The notes under the pieces: generated by a model | Database searches by the model: none | What the model was told of the DNA's origin: nothing | Seen by the model: the letters and a program-made list of their open reading frames with translations, nothing else | In this document: positions 21,601-30,800 of the stretch, one piece after another | How positions within the stretch are numbered: the first letter of the stretch is position 1 | How the letters are laid out: each line of letters opens with the position of its first letter | NCBI GenBank assembly: GCA_023336205.1 | Contig: JALQCR010000046.1 | Coordinates: 1-52,074, forward strand | From: Pseudanabaena sp. Salubria-1 | GTDB taxonomy: Bacteria; Cyanobacteriota; Cyanobacteriia; Pseudanabaenales; Pseudanabaenaceae | Length of the DNA: 52,074 nt | Reading direction: 5' to 3' | Made by a program: the position numbers and the translations under genes

Positions 21601-22088
21601 AACAATTGTCCTTCACTACTAAAAACACTGACAATCAGATCTGCTCCACCACGTTCATTAGTAGAAAGACGAAATTGCTCATCGGTGTAGATAATTTCGT
21701 AATAGCCATCTGCGTTAGTTGTGGTTTCACCAAGTAGGTTTTTACCATTTACGTCCCAGTCGTAGGCGCGAATGGTAGCTCCCACAAGTACTTCATCTGT
21801 AGTACCGTTAGATTGTGTGACGCGCCCTCGCACAAGATATTTTCGTGTTTTTTGGGCATCAACTTTGGCGTTAATGCGTTTGGCGGTTTTTGCGTCTACA
21901 ATTCCAGTTGTTCCTAATCCTTCGGCTTTTTGGAACTCTAATACTGCTTGTTGAGTACTATTGCCAAAGAGCTTTTTTTGTACTTCTTCGTCGAGGATGT
22001 TGTAGCCCAGTTGTTTGAGTTCATTATGAAGAAGTTTTACATCTTCGCCATTCAGATCAATCGATAAGTTACGTCCTTGCAATTTCAT
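18686..22088 (-). pseudogene. TcA fragment 1: N-terminus with peptidoglycan-binding-like and carboxypeptidase-regulatory-like domains
   Basis: The first roughly 1134 residues of TcA. Residues 1-75 look like a PG_binding_1 domain (LHNELKQLGY...TQQAVLEFQKAEGLGTTGIVD). Two beta-sandwich repeats of the carboxypeptidase-regulatory type follow (about 85-185 and 195-290), each with GATIRAYD/GAIVRAFD and DGYYEI/NGFYEI. After these comes the TcA helical shell, with the CECEHCRSVYSPAAYLVDVL segment near residue 772, matching the VRP1/SpvA-type TcA signature. The extra N-terminal domains are not part of classical insect-pathogen TcA and may serve surface attachment. The start is ATG 22088 with AGGA 9 bases upstream. 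The ORF ends in IS sequence at 18633; native sequence stops at 18686. Confidence 0.87.
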
Positions 22089-22790
22089 GATTTTTATTCC
22101 TGTAAAAATTGGTGAATATTAGTCGGTGTTTCTCTTGTTCATCTAATTTTGTCTAAACAAGGGTCTCAGGGCTCAGGATCTTTAATTTGATTGAGCCCAA
22201 CGACTTTCATTGATTTCGTTTCGTTTGGCTGGCACATCAATACATTTCAGCCACTGGTTATAGAAACATGATGCGAGAAATCCAAGGCAGAAGACCAGTG
22301 GTGATAATACGAAGGCTAATAATGGGATATTTGTTATTTTTATACTTTGCAAGGCTAGATAGAGCCACCCTGCGCCTACAGCAGGGTAAATTACACCCGC
22401 TGCCATAGGCTCGTTGATTAGGGATCGAAAGTCTCTAAAAATATGTTTTAGCGAAATCTTTGACTTACAGAATTTATCCAGCTTTCCTTCTGAAATTGCT
22501 TGCAATCCCGTTGGTCTGTGTTTGAACAGTCCTTCAATCTTTAGTTGATTTTCTAGATGTTGTCCGAGAATGATGAGATGGGTGCATCTTCGCGTACCGT
22601 AGATCTCGAAGATGTATAAGCCAAGGGTGATGAAGAACCCAAACAGTACAATGGGTAAGGAGAGTTCAGGGTTACTCAGCATATCTTTTAGCAGTACAAA
22701 TATGCCGCTACTTGCTAGGGGAAGGAAGCCGAGTAATTGTCCGCGAATTTTATCTACTTCGTTGTAGCTGGTACAAAGTATTTGATATAC

Positions 22791-24267
22791 CAGCAATTCC
22801 AAATTCAAAAAGTAGCAAGATATACAAAACCAAGAGTCTAAAAATTAACAGGAATCTGCAAAGACGGGGGCTTCATCAAGCATAAAGTCGATTAAATGTT
22901 GCCAACTCTTAAATAAAAAGTACTTGGTAAGAGAGAGAATATCTTGAAAGAATCCTCTACGAGTGCCACGCTTACGACGAATCTCTTGATAACTGGAATC
23001 TATTAAATGTAAAATCGTGTGAAATAGAAAAGCTAACAAATTAAGAGATAGAAGTGTCGATGACAAATGTTTTTGTCCATGACCAAAGTTATGTTCCAAG
23101 TTGTAGCCCTTGGTTTTCAACACATTGTGGTTCTCATTTTCGGTTTTCCAACGACATCTACCCGTTTCAACTACGACCGCCACATTGTCAATATTAACAG
23201 CATGATTAGTCACAAAAGCATTACGGTAGACTTCAGAATTATCAACACTATTGCGAACAGTCAGTTCACACCAGTTCACTAACAGAGAGGGTTCTTGTTC
23301 TCTTAAAGGTATCTGATTCACAAATCGATAACTATATATTTCTATAGATTTCCCCTTGCGGTGTTTAGTCGTCAAATTCTGCACTTCACCATTTTTTTCA
23401 ATGTAATCTAACCACTGATATAAACTAGGATGACTGGATGGTAAGCAGGTGAAAATGAAGTTCATATTTGCCTCTAAACAATTCTGACACATCGGTTGAC
23501 GGCTATAGAGATCATCCCCTAATAACGTAATCGCCTGTCCTTCAAAAAGATGCCCATGTTTACTAATCCAGCGTTTCGCTGCGGCTGTTTCACAATCTTG
23601 TTTCTCATGTCCATCTTGCGGAGTGACGAATTCGGGTGGTAGAGAAATCACCTGTTCGCAACCTGGTGCAGCGATTACGGGCAAAATTGCTGTGTGTGAG
23701 TATGTTATTTTGCCACTGCGATGATTACGGGTACTACAACATTCGCAGGATATTTTCGATGAGCTATGGTACTCCGTTCCATCTAAACAAATCAGTAAAT
23801 TCCTATCCAATCTTTCATATCGTTTCAGGTGCTTTCCCATTTGCAGAAATTTATACACTTTCTCAAATACAGCGTTCAGACTCTTGGCGCTAATTAGGTC
23901 GAGGATATTGCGTATTTGCTGGTCAGAGGGTATTTTCTCCACTCCAAATATACTTTGAACGTTATTTTTTCCACTTCGACTCTGCAATTGTCTTTGATAC
24001 TCTAAAAATGATTGACACTGCATAAAAAACATCGAGAAAGCCGACAGCATCGCATCGCTGATTTTAAATTTTGTCCCATTGCTTTCGCTTCTTGGGTCTT
24101 TTATTTTCTCTATCCCCTCTTGCAGGAAATCTAAAAAAACACTAAAAACTAAGATCGTTGGTGGCATTAACTGGATAGGATTATCATTTTTGCTATGTTT
24201 TAAGCTCTACCTTTATCTGGTTCCTTATATCTGTATACTTTGCTGCTTTTTGAATTTGAAACTGCTG
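22791..24267 (-). mobile_element. 1477-bp insertion sequence, unassigned (ISNCY-like)
   Basis: The terminal inverted repeats are imperfect, about 35 bp (22791-22825 against the complement of 24233-24267, 30 of 35 positions matching, both starting cagca). A 9-bp target duplication TTGATATAC lies at 22782-22790 and 24268-24276. It encodes one transposase on the minus strand. Confidence 0.88.
22845..24167 (-). CDS. DDE-type transposase of the 1477-bp IS
   Basis: A 440-aa protein with a first acidic residue in LLICLDGTEYHSS (about 129), a second in ITLLGDDLYSRQP (about 219), and a C-terminal RCRWKTENENHNVLKTKGYN (Glu about 345), the usual D-D-E layout. A Cys-rich insertion CECCSTRNHRSG, then THTAILPV-like sequence, follows the first Asp. 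I recall this pattern from transposases annotated as IS not-classified-yet, but assignment needs a search. It is full length and ends 54 bp inside the element boundary. Confidence 0.78.
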   Translation of the reverse strand: MPPTILVFSVFLDFLQEGIEKIKDPRSESNGTKFKISDAMLSAFSMFFMQCQSFLEYQRQLQSRSGKNNVQSIFGVEKIPSDQQIRNILDLISAKSLNAVFEKVYKFLQMGKHLKRYERLDRNLLICLDGTEYHSSSKISCECCSTRNHRSGKITYSHTAILPVIAAPGCEQVISLPPEFVTPQDGHEKQDCETAAAKRWISKHGHLFEGQAITLLGDDLYSRQPMCQNCLEANMNFIFTCLPSSHPSLYQWLDYIEKNGEVQNLTTKHRKGKSIEIYSYRFVNQIPLREQEPSLLVNWCELTVRNSVDNSEVYRNAFVTNHAVNIDNVAVVVETGRCRWKTENENHNVLKTKGYNLEHNFGHGQKHLSSTLLSLNLLAFLFHTILHLIDSSYQEIRRKRGTRRGFFQDILSLTKYFLFKSWQHLIDFMLDEAPVFADSC

Positions 24268-24343
24268 TTGATATACCATTCTCAAATTTTGACCGTCGGG
24301 TACGTCTGTTTGACTTTTGTCTGACATGGCTCGCTCTTTTTTG

Positions 24344-24517
24344 TTAATGGGTTTTGATGTTAAACGTTATTGTTGGAACTGGTGAGAAGTTTGAAGATCG
24401 CAAAGGCACCGCCATTGACTGAAAACAGCAGACCATATCGTCGCTTTTCCCTTCCTCATAGAGGGTGTAAGCATCTTTGATGGATAGAGTTTCTGACTGT
24501 TTGCTGGATTGCATCAT
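24344..24517 (-). pseudogene. Possible small membrane protein gene with a one-base deletion
   Basis: A minus-strand frame from ATG 24517 gives 57 aa (MMQSSKQSETLSIKDAYTLYEEGK...). After a run of four A residues its composition changes. Read one frame over, the same DNA gives KRRYGLLFSVNGGAFAIFKL, a convincing transmembrane-like segment, ending at TAA 24360-24362. One extra A in the run would join the two, so this may be a frameshifted small membrane gene of the Tc operon. It sits between the immunity gene and the 219-aa membrane gene. The 57-aa frame may equally be chance. Confidence 0.35.
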
Positions 24518-24566
24518 GATGAGTTGATGTTTGGTTGAGTGCCTCTTCTTTGGGTTGATTCACGTT

Positions 24567-24884
24567 CTAATGATCATCAAATCTCCAATATTTTTTTGCA
24601 TAATCAATGATGATTTGAGTAAGTCCTTCTTCAAGAGTTCTAGAATCTACTCTGCAAGGACCACTAATTAACCTGGAACCCGAAATAATTATGGTATAAA
24701 AAACTGGATCTTCATCTTCTTTCCTTTCGCCATCAAATTTAATTACAATAACCGCACCCTCCATTTGGATTTTTTTTAGGAATGGTAAAAACATGTCAAT
24801 ACCTTGTAATTCACCTGAAGTGAAAGGGACTCCTGCAATATCTGCAATTTTTGAAAGAAGTAAATTGGAATTAGAAATATTCAT
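24567..24884 (-). CDS. Candidate immunity protein for the TcB-TcC/Doc toxin
   Basis: A 105-aa cytoplasmic-type protein with no signal peptide. It starts 2 bases after the stop of the TcB-TcC gene, with AAGAGG about 10 bases upstream, so the two are translationally coupled. The sequence is mixed alpha/beta: an N-terminal helix pair (LLLSKIADIAGVPF; FLPFLKKIQ), a central strand pair (AVIVIKFDGERK; PVFYTIIISGS), and a C-terminal helix (GLTQIIIDYAKKYWRF). I do not recognise the family. A small gene directly behind a polymorphic-toxin C-terminus is most often its immunity gene; that is the sole basis for the role. Confidence 0.7.
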   Translation of the reverse strand: MNISNSNLLLSKIADIAGVPFTSGELQGIDMFLPFLKKIQMEGAVIVIKFDGERKEDEDPVFYTIIISGSRLISGPCRVDSRTLEEGLTQIIIDYAKKYWRFDDH

Positions 24885-24886
24885 GA

Positions 24887-27800
24887 TTAGAAACCTCTTA
24901 ATGCTCTAGCAATTTCTGGCAATTCTCTTAGGGCACCTGTAGCTACTTGATGAATCACTTGCCGCATCTGTGCTGCATTTACACCAGTCGAAATTTGATT
25001 TCGTCTCATTAACTCCTGAACCACCGCAGAAGCTGTTCTCTTATTTGCATCATTAAAAATATGACCTCCAGCAATTGTCCTAACTATTGCTGCAGCTCTA
25101 TTCCAGAAGCCACTTTGGTATTCGGCTGCTGCAATTGCTGTCTCAGCTTTGCCCAAAAGCTCTGTTGTTCCTCCAAGTTGTCTGTTAATTTCACGTATTT
25201 CATCAGCAGTTATGCCATGACGAAATCCTCCCGTTCGACCTAAGGTCTGTCTTGCTGCTGCTCTGGTTCCTGAACTTGCAGTTGCTCTAGTTCCTGAGCT
25301 TGCTGCTGCTTCAGTCGTTTCAGTGACTGCTGCTCTAGTTCCTGAACTTGCTGTTGCTCTAGCGCCTGAACTTGCTGTTGCTCTAGTTCCTGAACTTGCT
25401 GTTGCTCTAGTTCCTGAGCTTGCAGTTGCTCTAGTTCCTGAGCTTGCAGTTGCTCTAGTTCCTGAGCTTGCTGCTGCTTCAGTCGTTTCGGTGGCTGCTG
25501 CTCTAGTTCCTGAGCTTACGGTTGCTCTAGCGCCTGAACTTGCTGCTGTGCTGGCCCCACCCCGCAATGCGCTAACTGCCGCAGAACCACCACGGACAAC
25601 ACCAAAAGTCACTAGCCCAATAGCAGCATCTTGAGCAACAGCGCCCACTGTCTGTTCTTGCCCTGTGAGCGCACGTGTTGTTGCTCCTCCAGCAACTCCT
25701 GCTGCCGTTGCTGCCGTTGCTTGTACAGCAAGACTTGCACCCATTGTTAGCCCAGCGACAGCACCCGAAACAGCACCACCTGCTGCTGACGCTCCTACAG
25801 ATCCCCAGTCACTGACTCTACCCTCGGTGTAGAGTTGCCGTCCTGCTTCAATGCCACCACCGATGACTGCTCCAACAGCAGTGCCTACAGCAGCGGCTAA
25901 AAAATTAATTGCTTCGCCATCAGGATCGAATGCTATGACTGGCTTATTTTGCACATAAACATAAGGCTGATATGTAGCGTATTCAAAAGTAGATTCTCTA
26001 TATATTGCGGGGTCAAAACTTATCCATCTGCCGAGCCATGATGCATAGTATCGAGCACCGTGATAGTAAAGTCCTGTCTCCTCGTCCCGTTCTTTTCCTG
26101 TATAGCGATAACGTTTTAACCCTACTTCTGCTGCGCTACGCCCCCCTTGATAAGAGGTACTGCCGTAGGGATAGTATTCTTCGTAATAGATGACATTACC
26201 CGCCTCATTTAGTTCTAAACAGGCAGAACCAAGGTGATTATCGTGTTGATAGCGGATTAGAGAAACGTTGAGATTGATGTTATCAGTAGTATCTAGTATT
26301 TTAGTTTCTACTAGCGCGATCCGCTGCTTGTCATCCATGATGTGCAGCATTTCTCTTTCCAGTTTGCGGGTACTGCCATCACTCTCGTACTCCCGGTAAA
26401 TCTCAAACCCACCCAAGTAAAGCCGCTCTTGCATTCGGGTGGGAGTTGCGCCTGCTGGGGCTTGCCGTTCGGTGACTTTCCGCACGCGCTGTCCACTGGC
26501 ATCGTAAACATAGTAGGTGATTTCAGGCGTACCGCCGTTGTTCACTAACTGCTTCGAGCTGACCTGCAATTGGTCATGGTCATCCCACCGCATCAACGGC
26601 AGATGGGGCATTCGGGTCATATTGCCGTGGGTATCATATTCGTAGGGCGTACTGAAAGGCCCTGGCAAATCTCCCGGCAAACTGGTGCGGCTGAGGCGAT
26701 TGTTGACCTTCCCCGCTTCAATCAGGCTGGGTTCGTTGTAGGCATAGCGGCGCGTCCATCCCCCACTAGCTGCCTGATGAATCATGTTGAGAATATTACC
26801 CACCGAATCGTAGTCATACTGTTCGGTGTAATTCCCCATGGCATTGCCCTCACCGGGATGGGGCAAATTCATCCGAAACGAATCATCGTGATCGGTTTGC
26901 CGAGACGGATTCAGTGCCCCGCCCGTTTGCCCCAGATGTTCCCGTCCGGTGGCTTTTAGCAAGCGATAGAGCGGGTCGTATTCATAGCTGGCACTGGGTT
27001 CCACCCGTTGATTACGGAAGTAGATAATATTTTGAATATCCGCATGGTCATAAATGTGAGTGATGTTGCCGACCGGATCGAAGGTGTAGCGCAGATCCTG
27101 GGCACTCTGGTTTTCGGTTTCGCTAAATTGCGGACGAATGGTGAGCAAACGGGTTAAGCGAAACGTCTTCTCATCGTAGTCATAGCGCGTTTTCACCTGA
27201 TTGCCATACTCAATCAGCTTGCGCTGTCCTTTTTCGTTGTAATCAATGTTCGTCACCGCATGGAGATTGGCAGTCGCCGGATTGAGCAACCCGGTTGGCA
27301 CCGTGGGTTGCAGCAGCCACACATCCACTTTTTCCAACAAATTGGCTTCGTTGTAGCCCGGTTGAATGATATTGGGACGAATGCCGCTATGATGGGGCGT
27401 GGTCAGGGCAATGGGACGATTGAGGGCATCGTAGCGGGTCAACGCGGTGAACTGTTCCGGTTCCAGTTGAGGTGTTGCCGCCGTGGCGATCGCCCCCAAA
27501 TCCGTCAAATCTCGCAATGCGATCCAATCCGCCAGTTCCTTGTAGTTCTGCACGAACTGACGACTGCTTTGTAAGAGATTCCCCTTAAAGTCATACCGCT
27601 CGTTCGTCGCAACCCCTGCGCCATCGTAGTGCTGATACGATTGCCCTCGCAGATTGAAATTTGCATCTGGATGACTCTCGCCATACACCAACCGTTCTAG
27701 CAACCGTGGCTCAGCCGTTCCCACCTGCACAAAGGCATGGGTCGGACGCTGAAGCGCATCATAGCGCGTGCTAAACAGACGATTGAGGTTATCCCATTTG

Positions 27801-30800
27801 CGAATTGGCTTCCCTGCCACATTGTTCAGCATCCAGCGATCGCCCGCATCCATACTGCGCTGACGGATTTGATGCCCCAACAGGTCGTAGTCATATACCA
27901 TGACCTTCCGCCCCAGAGCATCCGTCACCGATCGCTGATTGCCCTCAAGATCCAGTTCCACCCGCGTTTCATAGTTCTGAGCCGTACCATCCGTCGCGAG
28001 TCCGTTATCGGCGATCGTCAAAAACGTCCGCGCCAAGGTATCCAGATGGGCAATGGTCGGTGTATTCGCATGTTTTGCTGCTAACCACGCAGCGCGGGTT
28101 TCCTGATTACCGGGTTCTGGATTGGTGGGGTTGGGGCTACCGAGATCGGCATACCAACTGCTTTCCAACACAGTGTCATTCTCATCCCAAGTGCTCTGTT
28201 GCCACGCATCAAACTCCACCTTCGAGAACGTGCCATTGGGTAAATCGGTGCGAATCACACGCTCCAACGGATCGTAGTGAATGCTCGGCGTAACGCCCCA
28301 CTCTACCAAATCCCGCTCAGTCTCGTAGCGATGCGTCGCACTAAAAAATGGCTCGTACTTCTTAACCGGTTTACCCTTGTTGTTAAAAATCGTGCGCCCC
28401 GTGCCCACCCAACGCGGGTTCGCCTCTTCCTTAATGAGTTTTCCCGTGGTATCCCGCTTCAAGGTTCCATCAGCATTCCGCGCCGGTGCCAACCCCTTTT
28501 CTGCCTGCACCTTGGTTTGAATCTCCCGCCCAAAGCCATCGGAATAGAGAAAACTGTGCTGAATTTCGCTCTGTTCTCCCGTCGCCAAATCAGCCGTGTG
28601 GGTTTCCCGTACCAGGGTGTAGACCACGACAGGTTGCCCAGTCTCTGAACCATCGGGTAAGACTTGCCGAGTCCGGCGATATCGATCTAGGTCGTACACT
28701 AACCGTGTGGTTGCGTTGACCAGAATATTTTGAGGGTTAGTCAGCGGATTTTCAACGTGATTGGCGATCGTGGTTGGATCCAAATCCGCCAAAAAGCCTG
28801 TCAGGTTATCCCCTTTGATTTCTGAAACCTTGCCCATCACGGTAGTACCCACCACCATCCCCAGCGCATCAAAAGCCACCTGAGCGCGGTTCCCATTCGG
28901 GTCAGTCACTTCCCAAGGCTGCATCACCCGATAGTCATTCCGCACCCGAATCACATTAGTTTGCGACGCAGGCAGGGCATCCTGGGTTTGCTTTGCCAAT
29001 AACCCGTAGTCATCGTAGACAGTGATATAGGTGCCTCCAAAGGGATCTTTGACTTGGATGGGTAGATAGAACTGGGCTGGATTAAACGCCTGCCGCCCTA
29101 ACGAAATCCACCAATTGCCATCCTGTTGTGTGTTTTTACCTTCTGCCAACAACAGAGCATTCAAATCGCCCGTGCCGATCTTGCTGCCGTAAATCTGTGT
29201 CAGTAGCCCAGGGGTAAATGCCAGTTTGGAGCTTTCACCGGGAAGTGCCAGCGATTCGACTTCGCCTAGAGGGAGTAGTGTTGGATCAGTAGTGTTTGCC
29301 TGATTGTTTGGGCGATAGCGCGATCGCACTCGTTCAATCAAACGTCGTTGCTTACCACTGGTAGGCTGATTTTCGTAATTAACCTCACTATCCAACCTAA
29401 GTAGGAATACCTTGGGATTAGCTGAATCGGGTTGCACAAAGTCAGCGATCTGAAACCGACTCCCAGTCTTTGTATAGCCCGTCAATTCGTAGGTGCGAGT
29501 TTCGATCGGTACCCCAATCCGATACCATGCCACCTCATTAGGCTTATTCGTTACCTGATTTTCAGTGTAAGTAATCAGGGTTTTGCCTTGCTCTGGATAG
29601 ACAGGAGTGCGGCGGGGATAGGCGATCGCCACCGACTTCAGCCCATTGCCAAACTCATCTACCTCCAGCGTTAGCGCGTGCTGAATGCGTGGATCGGACG
29701 AATTACGCTCGTAGTGATAGGTAATGCCTTCACTGGGATGGGTGAAGAAGACCCCATGGCGGTTGTCAGCCAAAGGTTGCAGGCGACGGATCGTGAAGTT
29801 CTGTTCAACGACGGTGTAGGGTGTCCTCGCTCTTTGGGCGATCGCGGCGGATGCCCCCAGTGGAGCATCGTCAGCATAAACCTCTTGGCGCAACATCATC
29901 CCCTTGAGGGAGCGGCAGGCTTCCCGTTCTTCCACAACTGTCAACCCAGCAGGCAGAGTGGTATCAGGAAGTAGCAACGCCTGGAATTCCGCATCACTCA
30001 GACCCGCACGGTAGTACTCACGCTCGAATTGGCGCGAAATATGATCCCGATCAATATAAACGCCCGTATGAAACCATGTCTTAGTCAATATGGGTGGAAC
30101 ATGAAAATCCGCTTCTAGCGCATTGGTACCGCCGCCCTGCTGGAACACTCCATAATCCTCGGTGTCCCACTGCTCCACAAACCCAAAGCCCCGAAACTCC
30201 CGCTCAAAACCATCAAAGTAACCGTGGTGATATCCATAGCGTGTAACGAAGCGATTACCAGAAATATAATCCCGCGTCTCAACCCTATCCACCACATGTA
30301 CTGGGAACGGCAACTTTGTAATCCAAGGATTCCCTGCAAATTTATCCTGCAAATAAAACCTCGTCGAAGGCGCATACTGCACCACCGTCTCTGCGCCCAT
30401 ATTGTTCACAGTCTTAATGAGCAAATGTGGCTTCTGCCCACCCATCAAATCGATGTATCGCATCACCCTACGACCGTTTCCAGGCATCGGTGATGACCAC
30501 ACCAAGCAAGCCGTGCCATTACCCAGCAGATCGACCACAGTGACAGAGGCAACACTATCGATCGCTGGGAACGATCGCAACAATCGCTTTGCCGACCAGC
30601 CATTCCCCGACTGATTGAAATAAACCTGTACCCCTTCACTACTGAAGTACAAAATATCCGTCGTCCCCGTCCCATCAATATCCGCCAACTGAATTCGCTG
30701 TTGGTTAAAAATATCGGGCATATCAAACCAAGGCGCATTGTCCATCGTCACCTTTGCCGCAAACCGCCCATAGCCCAGATTTGCCCAATAGCACACCTCC

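Larger units (their letters stand above)
6278..22088 (-). pseudogene. TcA (Tc toxin subunit A, translocation channel), split into four parts by three mobile insertions
   Basis: Four minus-strand frames are collinear pieces of one gene: 22088-18686, 15549-14343, 13080-9361 and 7877-6278. After removing each insertion plus one target duplication (TTAA, TTAT, TGAGCAACT) the pieces sum to 9930 nt, exactly 3310 codons, with every join in frame and no internal stop (3309 aa). TcA proteins form a pentameric bell-shaped pore that docks on target cells and injects the TcB-TcC cargo. The start is ATG 22088, preceded by AGGAATAAAAATC. Upstream lie the small membrane gene, the immunity gene and the TcB-TcC gene on the same strand, the expected Tc operon content. 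No single fragment could form a channel, so the gene is functionally dead unless the elements excise precisely. The lack of other lesions points to recent disruption. Confidence 0.9.
22182..24327 (-). pseudogene. Small multi-pass membrane protein gene split by a 1477-bp IS
   Basis: The native gene starts at ATG 24327 (MSDKSQTDVPDGQNLRMVYQ), is broken after 24268, and resumes at 22781, ending at 22182. Removing the IS and one 9-bp duplication gives an in-frame 219-aa protein. Four hydrophobic stretches are visible: LLGFLPLASSGIFVLL, LPIVLFGFFITLGLYIF, MAAGVIYPAVGAGWLYLAL and IPLLAFVLSPLVFCLGFL. I do not recognise the family. It sits between the immunity gene and TcA on the same strand, so it was probably in the Tc operon. 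Roles in toxin export or release, or simple hitch-hiking, are equally possible. The 208-aa ORF that remains uses a TTG at 22808 inside the IS end. Confidence 0.75.

Noticed and set aside
24620..24650. Possible Fic-inhibitory motif in the immunity candidate (SRTLEEG)
   Set aside because: The spacing is off by one from (S/T)xxxE(G/N): the Ser-Glu distance fits only the first Glu, which is followed by Glu instead of Gly/Asn.
25323..25634. Plus-strand ORF with regular ALVPELAV repeats
   Set aside because: It is the reverse reading of the ASSGTRAT repeat array in the toxin gene; no RBS or independent support.
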